From Trichoplusia ni (lineage: Eukaryota; Arthropoda; Insecta; Lepidoptera; Noctuidae): 64,000 bases of DNA. The translations under genes and the position numbers were made by a program. Below, one piece after another: positions 1-12,206 of the stretch (position 1 is its first letter; every line of letters begins with the position of its first letter). Location of the stretch: contig NC_039478.1 of assembly GCF_003590095.1 (NCBI RefSeq), positions 22,134,001 through 22,198,000 on the forward strand, read 5' to 3'. The notes beneath the pieces were generated by a model that was given only the letters and a program-made list of their open reading frames with translations, searched no databases and had not been told where the DNA came from.

Positions 1-297
1 AGATTATTCACCACGCTTGGTCATCTTAGGTTAGAGATTTCAATTACCAATACGGGTAGATACCTACTTATAAGTGTTAAAATATAAAACTTTATCATTA
101 ATTGCTTCCATAAATCACTCAACGTCACTTTGTCGGCCTTCTCAAGATATTTTAGGTCCAATACTATCCAAACTGAATTCAGCTGAAGATACCTACGGTA
201 TCAAGAAGTTAGAAGATAACTTCAAAAGGTCGAACTTAAAATCCAACCATAACAAGAAGCTCGTGGGTAAACTACAACTGCTCAAGTTGCTACGGTG

Positions 298-520
298 GGT
301 CCATGTATGAATCCTTGACAGTCTTCATAGAAAGAAGCTAGGAAGTCTAACAATCAGTCTGCAGGAGTCCAACTAAAGGGTATCGAGTTGCCCAGGGTTG
401 AGGAGATCAGATTGCCAAGGCAAAAAGGTTGAGGAGATCAGACAGGCAGACTTGGCTGCATCCAGTTGAACTAGAAGCCGACCGGAACATGGTTGGGAAG
501 AGGCAACGCTGATGATGACT
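298..520 (+). repeat. 5S-like SINE, 3' portion
   Basis: This matches the tail of the copies at 32.1 and 46.5 kb: CCTTGACAGTC, then a bloc near GAAGTCTAACAATCAGTCT, GTTGCCCAGGGTTGAGGAGATCAGA, a GCTGCATCCAGTTG segment, then GGAACATGGTTGGGAAGAGG and a short GATGATGA tail. A 16-nt stretch, GGTTGAGGAGATCAGA, is duplicated at 396-411 and 427-442. The head is missing. Confidence 0.65.
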
Positions 521-1480
521 ATGATCTACTTAAAGTGAAGTCCAATTTGTCAGGTCACAGAGACCAGATACATATACAACCTATAATAACCACGTCTACG
601 TTCAACTCATTATCTATTCAAAACGCACCATGAATCTCATTATTACATAAATTATTCAGGTTGACTGCGATGTAACCATAACCGCTAACGAATGATTTAA
701 ACCTGTAACTTTGCACTTCACAATGTGTGGTTTGCGGTCTCCGCTTGTGGTCTCCGTAACTTTATTCCAGAAAAATATAAATAAAAACCTTTGGAAATAC
801 GAATACAAATAATTGAGATAGATACATTTTTAACTTACATTGTTACAACATTTCGATTAACAACACAGTAGAAAACGGCCCTCTTTGCCGTACGTCTCCT
901 ATAGCAATATACAATAGTAAAAAGTTGTTCTGCACGTTTCAGCCCATACAACACGACATGATCCTCTACAAATTTTCATCCGACAACAATATAGTCTACC
1001 CGAAACTCCTCCACATCCCTAACTCCAAAAAATATCTCACTTCATAAACTCCGGTACATTTTGAGCACAGTTCCATCATTTCGATCGGGAACCAGTAAAA
1101 CCACATTGTAGGGAACTATCGGTAACTCTCAAAACTTTGTTTGCTTAAGACGAAGTTAGGTCGTCGACGGGCGCTGTCATGTCGAACAAAAAACCGACCT
1201 CGATTTTGTTTTGTGACACTTTGAACGGTGTAATATAATTCTTCCGGGGTATGAGGTACTTGGTATCGAGTTTCATTGTTAAGCTAAAGATTGTTAGTTA
1301 TAGGCATATTTTATTTTTCCTTAGTGAACCTACTTATGGTTGTCGAATCTGTTAAGGGATTAGAATTTGACATATTTAATTGGAGAGCGTTTACGACAGT
1401 TTTTCTTTTCTATGTCAAATTTTAAATGAACGCGTTTTAGACAGATACGGCAGACTTTGTCTGCTTGCCAACAGGTTGAA
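521..1480. other. Unassigned AT-rich DNA
   Basis: I see no coding frame, RNA gene or recognised repeat here, only short low-complexity A/T tracts and a few CpG-bearing words near 1150-1240. Confidence 0.5.
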
Positions 1481-1628
1481 GGGCAACCTGAGCGTGATGA
1501 ATTGCTATGCATTGCCGCTCACCGACTAAATGCAAGAGACGTTGCAGTTGCAGTAAGAGTCAGTATCCTTTCCTCTCTCGAGAAGGTCCATGAGGGTTCA
1601 TGAGGATACCCCCGCCTAACCAATAAAA
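1481..1628 (+). repeat. Dispersed moth repeat, AGTCTGACAC family, diverged copy
   Basis: It shares the order of blocks with 7881-8048 and 25125-25230: a GCATTGCCGCTCACCGA-like segment, CAGTAAGAGTC, a CCTCTCTCGAGAAGG segment, then CATGAGGATACCCCCGCC and an A-rich end. This looks like the 3' region of a non-LTR element or SINE; the class is not established from this sequence. Confidence 0.5.
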
Positions 1629-3661
1629 TGATCGAAGTGCAGTCTGATCGTTACGTCAGACACTCAAAACATTTAATTATTGTTTTATGTCTTTCATCAT
1701 TCACTCAGCCATTTATATCTATCGCATTATAAAGATCACCACAATCATTACAATACGTCATTACTTTTTACTTACTTAGTAAGTATATGTTCATTGTTTT
1801 TCTATCTTCAGTTATTTGCTATAATTGTTCTATAGTTCTTAATAGTCTTATAGGTACTAAAATAATGACTCCTCTTTCGATTTCCAATAAAATGATTTTA
1901 CCTCCATCCTAAACTTGGGCCTTGACGATATGTCACAATACATCAAGTTAATGAACTCCAACCTGACAGCTCACGGGTCTAATGAACTGAAACAATACAA
2001 GTATATCACCAAGTTCTTACTCACGAGGATATCAAGAGGTATGTGAATTGAGAAACTTAGGACAGCTTAGATAATGTCACAATGATTTAGAATAGAAAAC
2101 TTTAAACGTTTGCGAATAGGATTCCTTTTCGATCACAGACGTAACTTTGAATTTTCATTCTGATGTATTTGAGCATTCGTCAGTGTAAAAGACTGGAGAA
2201 ATGAACTTGTAAGTCCAAGATACTTAATTAATACTGCACACTTACAGAAACACTAAAATTAACTTAACCTCAAAAATAGTTGGTAGTATTGTAAAATATC
2301 ACCTAATGAATTATTTTGTCTCCGAGGCCTAAAACTTGTTTCTTTTCTTGTTATTAATTAAGTAAACATTACCGATTTTTGGTACTAGTACTTTCAAGTA
2401 TCATAGAAATATTCATGATTTTTGTGTTTTTCTTTACTCTTGAAGTGAGACTTCCAATGAATGACGTACATCTTCCACTTTTCCATCGATTTGTTAATCT
2501 GGGACAGGTTATAAACTTCCCGAATTTGCCCCCCTTACTTTCAAAATGAACTGAAAACCATCTTTGCTACGCTCAGACAAAAGTTCAAAATCATCATGAA
2601 TACAAAAATGTATGACGTCATAGCAATGACAAATAATACCAAGAATCTGATTGGTAATGATCATACGTGGCACGTATTGAATTAATTTGCTTGGAGGTGT
2701 TGGCGTGGGCTTAATAACTTACTGACGACATTTCCTGTCGGCAAATCAGTTTGACATTGGTCTTAGATATTAAAATAAGCTTCTTTTTGTTATCCTTGTA
2801 AAATGGTGGACCTCTGATATCAAACAAAATTTCTTGCTTTGTTATATTCTCATGCACTTGAATTGAAAATAAGTGTTTTTTTGGAATTAATTCCTTTGCG
2901 CATTGGTGATTTTCAATTGAACTGTATTTCAGTCTAACTGCTTTCTTAAAAACGTAATTTAACGTCATATCAAAGTTTCCTTCGAAACAGTATTAGACGA
3001 TCACGTAGGTATAGTTCTGGATGTATAAAAGCACCATATCCATAAGAAAGTTGGCAATATCAATCAGAAATTCACATTTAAAGTCATTAAAGAAATCAGA
3101 AATCAGAAATCCGAACTCCACAAAAACACATGCTCACCATCCGCTTGGAAAGCCACATTTTTTATCCTGCAACTCACCTAATGACACAAATTGATTTCTC
3201 AGATACTTTCCAGTCCGTCCGTCTGTCTGATTCACAAATACACTAGATACCAATGCAAATTCACCGGCTGACATACCAACGTACACCTCGGCAGAATAAA
3301 TTAGGCATAACTTGAAGCAAGGACATACTGCTTTATCGCCTGTTGATCGACGGCGAATTTTAAGTGCGTTGTGTAATATCGTGTATTAGTATTTGAATTG
3401 CTTTTGAGACGTGACGCGACTGCGGGGTGATGTTAGATAATGTTTGGAAGGATGTTGCTTTGAATTGCGAAAGTTTAAAACTTTTAGGATATTTGAAAGA
3501 GGTTTTGCTGCGTGGTGCTGCTTGTTTTTTCGTTCTTCGCGAGGAGACCTCCTTCTTGGAGACCAATCCAATGTATGACTATTTGTTTAAAAAAACGACT
3601 CTCGCATTAAATAATTAAATCTTTTTGTCGTGAGGTTTCTCAACAACAAACATTTAAACCA
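1629..3661. other. Unassigned AT-rich DNA
   Basis: Short reading frames in 2711-2968 and 3360-3618 overlap on opposite strands and match nothing I recognise. The CCGTCCGTCTGTC words near 3214-3227 resemble the dispersed CTGTCACC repeat but are too short to assign. Confidence 0.45.
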
Positions 3662-3782
3662 CATGTACAAAGACACAGGGTTAGCATATGTGGATCACAT
3701 TCAATGCTTGTTCTATGCGAGCATCGAACCCACGTGCTGAGTGGGTTTGACGTGGAGGTCTCAACCACTCAGCTATCTACTT
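3662..3782 (-). repeat. tRNA-derived SINE copy
   Basis: Read on the minus strand, it has a box A-like TAGCTGAGTGGTTGAG and a box B-like GGGTTCGATGCTC at tRNA spacing. An unrelated body follows, containing ACAAGCATT, GTGATCCACATATG and CCCTGTGTCTTTG. Related copies are at 24.6, 25.3, 29.2, 41.1 and 42.5 kb. It is not a functional tRNA because the acceptor arms do not pair. Confidence 0.7.
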
Positions 3783-4736
3783 ATTAATTTCAACCTCATT
3801 CCCAAACACTATTAAAAGCTCGAACCTTTATTCCCTACTATTCCTACCGGATGAACGTCTTCCCCTGAAAATCCTACCTGTGACCTCGGTCTTTTATTTT
3901 AGGTACCCCTTTACGTCTATCGCAACAAAGTGACCGACAAATCATTACGTCGCTTTCCGCAACACGCGTTTCCTCTATGTAAAATTGTCTATTGTTTTCC
4001 AGAAACGTGATTAAGTAATAAACGTAGACTTTCTCGTTTCTAATTTATGGTAGTTCGTGTTTTGTCTGTTAGTAGCCTTTTGTGAGATTACGTTTTGCAA
4101 TACTAACCACCATTGTTAATACCCTTTTTTATACTGTCTTAATACTTGTCTCTTTGTACTTAGCTCGTTGAATCTACTAATTTCATGGCTGTACCATCTT
4201 GTTCATAAAGACTAGGGAAATTTTGAAAATCGATAGTTTTGTAATTTTTGAATTATTTCATTAAACCTGCACGAGCACACTTGAGAATTTTGCAAGGGTC
4301 ACGATAGAGCCTTCGTCTTTTACAAACTGACTAAATTTTGTACAATTTCAATTTTTTATGTCAAAGACATTTTAAGGCATAAAAGCATTTACCAAAGGCA
4401 TGAAATTAAGAAACCTCCTAATACAGAATTAACAGCTTACTAAAAACACTACAATTTTTTTCTAAAAACAGCGAAACTAATGATATACAATTAAAATGCC
4501 GACGATAAAAAGTGAAATGGCCATATAACAAAATTAACCTTTCTCACAAACTATAACATAACAGAACGCAACAGTTTTTATAACAATTAAACGACGGTTA
4601 CGTACACCTGCAGTTAATGTCAACGGACAGTAACTGGTTTAAAATACCAAGTGTTGAATAATCATGCTGCAGAAATGAAGTGGTGTGGTATTACAGTTAT
4701 TACGTTAAGGAGAAGGTCAAATGGGTAGTTCTTATT

Positions 4737-4962
4737 TCCATACTAATATTATAAATGCGTGTGTCTGTCTGTCTCGCAATCACTCCAAAACTACTGAACT
4801 TATTGTAATGTAATTTGGTACACAGATATCTCGAGAAAGGACATAGGCACATCTGGAAAATCTAAGTACATCCCTTCTAGCTAAGTGATATTTCGACAAC
4901 CATCAGCTTCAATACGGTCGCATGAAGTTGCATGGAAATATCATTTCTTATTATATTTCCTA
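4737..4962 (+). mobile_element. Helitron-like short element, family B, interrupted
   Basis: It begins with the ACTAATATTATAAATGCG signature, followed by a CTGTCTGTCTCGCAATCAC segment and a TGTAATTTGGTACACAGAT segment, which match the family B copy at 18088-18282 in layout. The 3' end is not clear. A family A element starts at 4963, and a second B-like piece lies just past it. Confidence 0.5.
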
Positions 4963-5223
4963 CTAGCTGTTGCCCGCGACTTCGTCCCCGTGGTTAGAAG
5001 ATATAAGTTATGATTTATATCTGCCCTGTTTTTTTCCACATTTTGTATTGTATCTTCGCTTCTAGAAGTCGCAGCGTGATGGAGTATAGATTAAAACCTT
5101 CCTTGATGAATGGTCTATTCAACACAAAAAGATTTTTTAAATTTGAACCAGTAGTTTCTGAGATAAGCGCGTTCAAACAAACAAACAAACTCTTCAGCTT
5201 TATATATTAGTATAGAGTATAGA
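4963..5223 (-). mobile_element. Helitron-like short element, family A
   Basis: On the minus strand it starts TCTATACTCTATACTAATATATAAAGCTG and ends GGGCAACAGCTAG. The flanking bases are A on its 5' side and T on its 3' side, the A^T target expected of Helitrons (TC at the 5' end, CTAG at the 3' end, no target-site duplication). Internal landmarks are the TTTG tandem repeat, ACTGGT, the CATCACGCTGCGAC-like block and the GACGAAGTCGCGGG block. It has no coding capacity, so it is non-autonomous. Confidence 0.7.
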
Positions 5224-5345
5224 TATTATTAATGCGTAAGTATCTCTGTCTGTCTCGCTTTCACGCCAAAAGAACTGAATTGATTGTAATGGATTTTGGA
5301 CGTTGCATGGAAATGTCATTTCTTTCTAATTATATACGTATACCT
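5224..5345 (+). repeat. Second family B-like piece beside the family A insertion
   Basis: It repeats the CTGTCTGTCTCGC, TGATTGTAATG and GTTGCATGGAAATGTCATTTCTT segments also seen at 4763-4950. The two pieces flank the family A element and look like a duplicated or rearranged B copy. Confidence 0.45.
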
Positions 5346-6451
5346 ATTATCGCCTTTCAAATTCGAAAAAACAATGTAATTCAGTCAATCTTATCAATAA
5401 ATAAGTCTCAATACATTTTACCACACCTTTTACCAGTATAACATATTCAACGCTAACAGACTAGTCGAGCCCTAGAAATTATAATAAAAATCGTCCCTTA
5501 ACAATGAGTTCGACAAATTTTTGTAGATATTAAATTTCAGTTCCGGTAAACTGTTTGGTAAATACCGAACAAAATCCCATTTTCTCTAGTAAAGTAAATA
5601 AATCTGAATCTGTTTAAAAAGGACCTTTGAATGTTCACTTATGTATCAATGTCATGTGATTGCAAAAGAAGTGTACATTCAGCTCCCAGTTTTTATTTAA
5701 GAGAAAACCTACGAACTTTTATTAATGTGCAGCTCAGTAATAAAGACTCTTTGACAAACAGACGTCCTTATTGCAATTTCATAAGGTTTAATTTGGTTTA
5801 CCTTTAGCAAGTTCAGTCACTTTAATATGTTCTTCGGTTAAATGCAATTATTAAACGTTTTCATGGTGTGTCTGGTTTTGTAATCAGTTTTTAAATAGTG
5901 ATTAGATATTAAGGGGGCATGATTTCGTGAGGAGTTACTTTTTAATTAATTCGAAGAAAATTGTGATAAGAAATTATTATAAAAGGAAGTGACAACGACA
6001 AAATTTTGCACTATGTGGGTGGTTTTCTTCATAAATTATGATTGAGTAAATAATATTGTTTAACAGCCATAACATACACCCAACTTCAAACACTCATCTA
6101 CTGAACCAAAATTGATGAAACTTTCATGAAACCTAATGACGGCTATTTAATGTAAATCTTAAAAAATATGTTTTTGTTACCTACCGACCTACTTAAGAAG
6201 GTATTACCAGAAAATTGAATTTAATTCGACTTATAATAGAATTAGAAGTTTAAAGTTAACTAAACTTTGAGAACTAACTAATAGGATTTGAGTAGAACTA
6301 GCCGTTATATTTAACCTTCTGACCGTGTGAACGCTAAGCTTTCCAGCTTGCTAGATAAAGTTGGCTAACTTTAACTTTGGAGTATTCAGCTAAAATCTAT
6401 TAGCACGTCGTTAGCTAAAATTACTTAAGATTATTAGGAAAATTATTTATT
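5346..6451. other. Unassigned AT-rich DNA
   Basis: No coding frame, RNA gene or recognisable repeat was seen. Confidence 0.5.
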
Positions 6452-6546
6452 GATGCAGCAGTTTACTCTCGCGTATTTATCGGAATCGCGCGACTAGTTT
6501 CGAACCCAACCGGAGTCCTTAATCATGAGCTGACGCGGCGGGGTAA
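6452..6546 (+). repeat. Two-copy dispersed repeat with a conserved core
   Basis: It is paired with 24027-24135. Both contain GATGCA(G/A)C, GCGTATTTATC, GACTAGTTTCG and a 27-nt core (within about 6508-6534, from CAACCGGAGTCC to GAGCTGA) that is identical in the two copies, while the flanks differ. It resembles a widespread lepidopteran repeat, class unknown. Confidence 0.6.
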
Positions 6547-6814
6547 ATGAATAATTGTCACGATAGTGTTAATACAATATATAAATAAATAGGACAAGCT
6601 GGTAACATATTTTTTCGGGAATAACTTACGCTTCTGTACTTCGGGTTACTTTGAGAAGAGAACCAGTTAAGTGCGAGTTGTTCCCGCGACAAGGAGTTTC
6701 CTAAAATAGGGTAAGATAAGCAAATTTGAAAAAAATGTAGTCATTATTTATTTTATTAAAACTGTTGAGGACTTTGTTTGACGATTTTTTTTTTCGGTAG
6801 AGTGGTATTTCATT

Positions 6815-6935
6815 AGAGCGTTACCAGATATACATTATCAGTCAGAACAGGCTAGCAGTAACGGTTCATGTGATACAAACTGGTGACAGACGGACATACA
6901 GCGGAGTCTTTATAATAAGGTTCCGTTCAAATTGT
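6815..6935 (-). repeat. Dispersed CTGTCACC repeat copy
   Basis: The reverse-strand text has GGAACCTTATT, the AGACTCCGCTGT segment, then GTCCGTCTGTCACCAG and an ATCACATGAACCGTTAC segment. The same block order is seen at 16.1, 26.8, 28.2, 28.9 and 60.3 kb. It is a common moth repeat without coding capacity. Confidence 0.55.
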
Positions 6936-7880
6936 AATAATGCTCTAATCAAAAATTGTATGGAAAGACGAATTTTTTGAAATTTACTTTTATGATTTGT
7001 ATTTTTTTATACAAAAAGTATATTTACAAAGCAGAATAGTTATTTTTGTAAAATATATAGAACTGTAATCGCTTTGCGAGTAATTAGAGCTAGACCCATT
7101 GGCACACTTATTTACATACCGGATTTATTTACAATGTTGATTGCCTCGGCGGGTATCAAAGGATTTAATATTAAAATTTTAACCTGATTGTGAGTAATTA
7201 ATCCTTAGTTCCATTGTTACACTTAACACGATTTACTTTAGGTACCAAATATAGGCATATTATAATTATACTAGCAGGAGTCGATTTCGTTCAGAGGTAT
7301 TATTTGGGTTAATATTAATATATTATTATGCCTCTGATACTCCAAAATAGAAAGGTTTACTGATGAAAAAAGATCCTGAATTATCGCTCACAATGTCACA
7401 AACTTTGAACTCTTAATAGTCTTCATCTTAATACAAATAAATAACATGTCCCGTTGTTTGTCAGCGATGAAAGTCCTAAATTACTAAACCGATTTTAATA
7501 AAACTAGCTCACTGTGTGCAGTTTGATCCAAATTGAAAGACAGGATAGTTTCCATCTTATTTAATATTAATTTGTTCAAATTATCTGTCGAGGCAAGCTA
7601 GTGTTCCTATATATTAAGTTGCCAATGATACTCCTACAGACCACCAAACCTTTATAAATATAGACCTCTCTATTACCTTCTTATAATCAAACAATTTTTT
7701 CTCATTTCAGCTGTATTTTTTCCTTTATAAACTTAAAATAGTCAGTGTCTCTCGCACTGACGTAAGGCTGTTAACGATACCCCATCCTACGCAGCAGTGC
7801 TAATGCGTCTCCATTGTTTAATTCTTCATTATGTAGATAGATTTAGAATCCAGAGGATCTACAACCTCTTAAAGAATTAT

Positions 7881-8048
7881 GGTTGTGGGAGCGTGTATGA
7901 AGGATTGCAATGTATTGCCATACACCGACACAAAACGCGGATGACGTAGTGCGGTGGTTCAGGTTTAGTCAGTAAGAGTCTGACACTACCCATTTCCTCC
8001 CCCGAGAAAGTGGGTTTCTATGAGGATTCCCCAGCCTTACAAAAAATA
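7881..8048 (+). repeat. Dispersed moth repeat, AGTCTGACAC family
   Basis: This is the best copy in the window: GCAATGTATTGCCATACACCGA, CAGGTTTAGTCAGTAAGAGTC, TGACACTACCC, a TTCCTCCCCCGAGAAAG segment, and ATGAGGATTCCCC before an A-rich end. It is probably the 3' region of a non-LTR retroelement or a SINE derived from one. Confidence 0.55.
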
Positions 8049-8062
8049 ATGGTTGTTGAAGC

Positions 8063-8098
8063 ATGACAGCGCGCTACACTTTATAGCAGTGTCGCTCT
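8063..8098. repeat. GC-rich palindrome family, copy 1
   Basis: ATGACAGCGCGCTACAC pairs imperfectly with a right arm containing TATAGCAGTGTCGCT. It is related in sequence to hairpins at 16681, 44884 and 45727, all of the form AGCGRGACAGCRCTATA ... TATAGYGYTRTCYCGCT. Confidence 0.5.
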
Positions 8099-8101
8099 CT
8101 T

Positions 8102-9992
8102 TCGCACCTGCAATTAATATGCATATAAGTCGTGGCAGTTTACAGAAATAGCCAAAATTCTATATACCTAGGGTTGCTGTCATAGTCTTAAGTAGTAGTA
8201 ATTGTTTCTTTTTTGGTATGTCATAGCTTAGGTTATGTGTAATTTATAGATTAATGTTGTTGCCCTATTTGAAGACTTTAGTCAGAGGTTTGATTTTGCA
8301 ATCGATACATTTAACGAGAAAGTCAAATAAAGTGAAAATTAAATAGAAATCGTTACAACTTTCAATGAAAACTTATGAAATTAATTGCTTTGAACAGAGC
8401 CTTTGAATTAGAATTGATTGGAATACTAAATTCTATTACCTAAATTGCGAGAACAAAGCTAACGCAAAAATATTACATAAAAGAAAAAAAAATAGGTTTT
8501 CTCTCTCTTACGTTGCTATGAGCAGAAATACTTTTACATGCCAAATAGGCACGTAGTTTAAACATTTGTTTTAATCAATTAGTTTTTTTTTCTCAAAAAA
8601 ACTTACAACATTTCGCTAAACTTGTTTTTTTATGCGTTAAATAAAATTGTTTGACCCAGTCCAAAGTTGAGGTGACAAAAATAACCTTTTTGAAGTAGTT
8701 TGAAATTATTCAAGCGTTCACACGTAATGAGAAATTAGTAAGCTCTTGTAGTAAGCTTAACTAAATTACAAATAATCAATTTATCTTACAAAAGGAGACT
8801 CAATACAAACATCAGTGACAAACAGTCGTTCACATTTCACAAACAATTTAAAAGTTCACTCATTTTATAAAGCGACGCAATATCGAATATTTTTCTATAA
8901 ATTTTCAGTATAAATAAACTGAGATCGCAATCACATCAGCTTTTCAAACTGCCCTACACACGTTTAATCACTTTAATGCACTGTACAGCCGCGTACAAAC
9001 GTTTCAATAATAAAATCGCTTAAATTGAAAATGCTGGTTTTTCCTTCGTAATTACGTGCTGCGTACCGATGACAGTGTACTGGTGCGCGCAAAAGTGCTT
9101 CCCCATCCCTTCACTCGAATGAAAATAGACTAACGAACTCTCTGCAGTGATTTATAGAGCTGTTTTCGAAAAAAAATGTTCTTTTTTTCGTTTTTCTTCA
9201 GACTTAGCATTCGGTACCGTTTTTGCTTTGTTTTTGAAGCGCTCGAGATCCTGCGTAACTTTTTATGTGTGTATTTTTTTTTATATAAAAAGTTGCACAC
9301 GTACTTTTGTTTGAAGTTTTATTCAGATTTGTTGACTGCAGCTGGATTCTGTGAATTTAGTTTTTGAAATAGTGGCACAATAAACTGAAAAATATAACGT
9401 ATGATTTTTACTCTTTATTTTTATAGAAAATTCTTAATTAGGCTACTAGTTAAGTAAATTGGGAAAGTCAATATGAAATTTACCTCCGGGCTTGTTACCT
9501 TACCACACATCTTCCTGATTATTTGACTAGTACTTTTTCAAAAGGAAACCATGTGCAGGTATATTTTAAAGCCGCCGTGGAACATGGCTTACAAGGGTGT
9601 CTCTTTTGTCCGCATGTAGGCTTCAGTTGGCCAATACAATAAAACACCTACCATACCTAAAATAACATCTTAAACTGGGAAACTAACACGACCCGTTGGT
9701 CTAGTTAAATTAGTAAAAACATTAGATACTATTTACTAACATATTTCAAATTGATTTAATAAACAAAAGTTGAATAACTGTCAACAATAATCAAAACCAC
9801 ACTATTTAGTTCCCTATGTTTAAATTGCTTCGCTAAAATAATATTTGCTATATTTTGTAACTAATTATGTTTAACAAAAGCCATGGACAATATTGGACAA
9901 ACTGTGACTGCATTATTAAAGTGTGTCGCATATTTGACAATTGGAATGGTCAGCCAATAAAGAGTTTTAATACATTATTGTTTTATATTCAA
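8102..9992. other. Unassigned AT-rich DNA
   Basis: A 63-codon frame at 9176-9367 is Phe-rich and driven by T tracts, so it is not accepted as a gene. The CpG-bearing stretch near 9035-9110 stands out slightly from its surroundings; nothing else was recognised. Confidence 0.45.
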
Positions 9993-10256
9993 CTAGCTGT
10001 TGCCCGCGACTTCGACCCCGTGGCGTGGGTAGAAAATAATAATATAAGTTATGATTTATACCTGCCCTATTTTTTCACATTTTCCATTGTATCTTTGCTC
10101 CTATTAGTCGCAGCGTGATGGTTTATAGCCTAAAGCCTTCCTCGAGGAATGGTCTATTCAACACAAAAAGGAACTTTTCAATTTGGACCAGTAGTTCCTG
10201 AGATTAGCACGTTCAAACAAACAAACAAACTCTTTAGCTTTATATTTCAGTATAGA
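9993..10256 (-). mobile_element. Helitron-like short element, family A
   Basis: On the minus strand it runs from TCTATACTGAAATATAAAGC to GGGCAACAGCTAG and is flanked by A (5' side) and T (3' side). It is the same family and length class as the copies at 4963 and 57514. The 83-codon frame crossing it is fortuitous. Confidence 0.7.
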
Positions 10257-10447
10257 TAGTGGCTGAGAAAACGAAAATATGCTTTACTACTTTGTAATTA
10301 AGTCAAAATTGATAAGTTGCTAACCGTGTAAAATGGAGAAGACTTGATCAGATTATCGGGATCAAGTATTTTAAAAAAAAGAATGACCGTACACAGGCTG
10401 TAAATAATCATTTCAAGTTTTGGTGTGCTGAATATAAAAACGTCGAT

Positions 10448-10495
10448 TACCTCACTTTATACACTACAATTTCTTGTAGCGTATAAAATGAGGTA
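10448..10495. repeat. Compact hairpin, 22-bp arms
   Basis: The left arm 10448-10469 and right arm 10474-10495 pair with only two differences, both of which could be G:U in an RNA, across a 4-nt loop. It is isolated in unique-looking sequence. Confidence 0.6.
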
Positions 10496-10703
10496 GTAAG
10501 GTCCTTGTAGAAGAGCTAGATTATAAATGAACAAGTCAAAACTTAATCAAAGAGAACTGAAAATAACAACAAGAAATATTTTCCCAATCAAAAGAAATAA
10601 AAACATGTTTGTTTGCAATCTCTCGAATAATTTGTAGCTTGTCAGAATAACAAATGAAAAACCGAACGATTTTCTCGGTGTATTTCATTTAGGAAGATCG
10701 AGT

Positions 10704-10721
10704 GAATGAATGAATGAATGA
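10704..10721 (+). repeat. GAAT microsatellite
   Basis: Four and a half tandem GAAT units. Confidence 0.8.
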
Positions 10722-12206
10722 AAGAGATATCGATTGAACGATCACTTGAAATGCGAATTTGTAATTAGGCGAATGCTTTGAAGATAGATAAGTTATTGAA
10801 TAGGAATAAATGCAGGATTTGATTGCATTTAAAAGGATTTATTTGATTCAAAAAGTTAATGAGCGTATTCATGGAAATGAAAGTTTTTTGTTTATGCCTT
10901 TTATTAAGATAAGAACTTTATAAGCTGTAATATTACTTTAACTAAATCATAAAACGCATGGAATTAAAATGTTAAATGTTCTATAAAGAGAATGCAAAAC
11001 ATTGTTTTAATAAGATAACAACCATCTAAAAAAACTCCACTTCAAAACAAACCACCCTTATTCCAGTAAAAACTAGAGAAAATCAAAAAGTAATTTACAC
11101 ATTTCAATTCCTAAAGTATATTTTTTTTAAAAAGCCTAGTAGCTCTAATACTTTTGTACTCGAGTGTACCCGTAAAGTCTACACCGCGTAGCACTTTCAA
11201 TTTGTTCATTGTCTTTGGCAACAATGTTATGAAAGTTTCATATCTCGTGGTTGTGTGTTTTTTACTTCATATGACATCTATCTCCCAACGCGATAAAAAA
11301 TGTTTTCATTTGTCTTACTATATGCATTAGAAACTGGATTAAAAAATTCTGATGTTGTTGCACTGCTATAATTATTAGACTTTTATTATGAGTTTGTCTG
11401 CTGTTAGGTAAGTATTACTGGTTTGATGAATCTTACATTCGGTTAAAGGATTTAGACGAGACTTGGTACACAGATAGTTTATTTAAACCAGGCCTAAGAC
11501 ATCAGTTTTATTAAGATGTAATGTTCCCCGAGGGCTACTAGTAGTATTGCATATATTATTAAGGCCACTTTTAAAATATTGGTCTTGCTGTAAGAAGAAA
11601 GATGTACAATTGAAAAAGAATACATTTAAAACATGATAGAGGTCAATATAAATAGGTTTTAACAAATAAATTGTAATACTTACATAACACAAGCTGTAAA
11701 CTTTCCTCCCTCTTAACTTTGATCTTCGTCAATAAAGTCCGCCATTTTGAAAACAAGCCAGACTGGTAGCAGAGAGCTTAACACGTCATTCTGGTTTACA
11801 AGCTATTATATCTGCGTCTAGCTATTATATCTAGGTATGTCTAGAGGTAGTCATTTGTCAAACGGTCTCCCTTAGCTGGCTTGAGCTGCGTTTATTATAA
11901 GGATTAAACTCCATTGTTCAGTTATTAAAAGGTAATCTTGGTGTGTCTTTTTATAAAATTGCATAATCAATAAATAAACGGCTGATATATACCAGTAGTA
12001 TATTGTTTTGGGAATCGTTTTTGTTGTTATAAATTTCGTTTCCGATTCAAGTATTATTTTTAATCTGAGTTTTTTAGAAAAACAGCCGTAACAAGATTCT
12101 TTGCCTTTTTCAAGTATCTAAGCAGAATTTAGACTAATTTATGATAGGTTTGTATGAACAAAACTATGTAGGTATAGAATTGATAAAGGTTCAAATTTAA
12201 TGTGTG
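10722..12206. other. Unassigned AT-rich DNA
   Basis: No supported gene or recognised repeat. A 69-codon minus frame at 11483-11692 has no recognisable features. Confidence 0.45.

Noticed and set aside
4763..5345. CRISPR-like or tandem array from recurring CTGTCTGTCTCGC words
   Set aside because: Only two diverged units separated by a transposon; they belong to a dispersed moth repeat in a eukaryotic genome.
10488..10500. TGAGGTAGTA, identical to the start of the let-7 family microRNA
   Set aside because: It lies at the outer end of the hairpin's right arm and runs past it, whereas let-7 lies on the 5' arm; the sequence after the first ten bases does not match let-7. Treated as chance.
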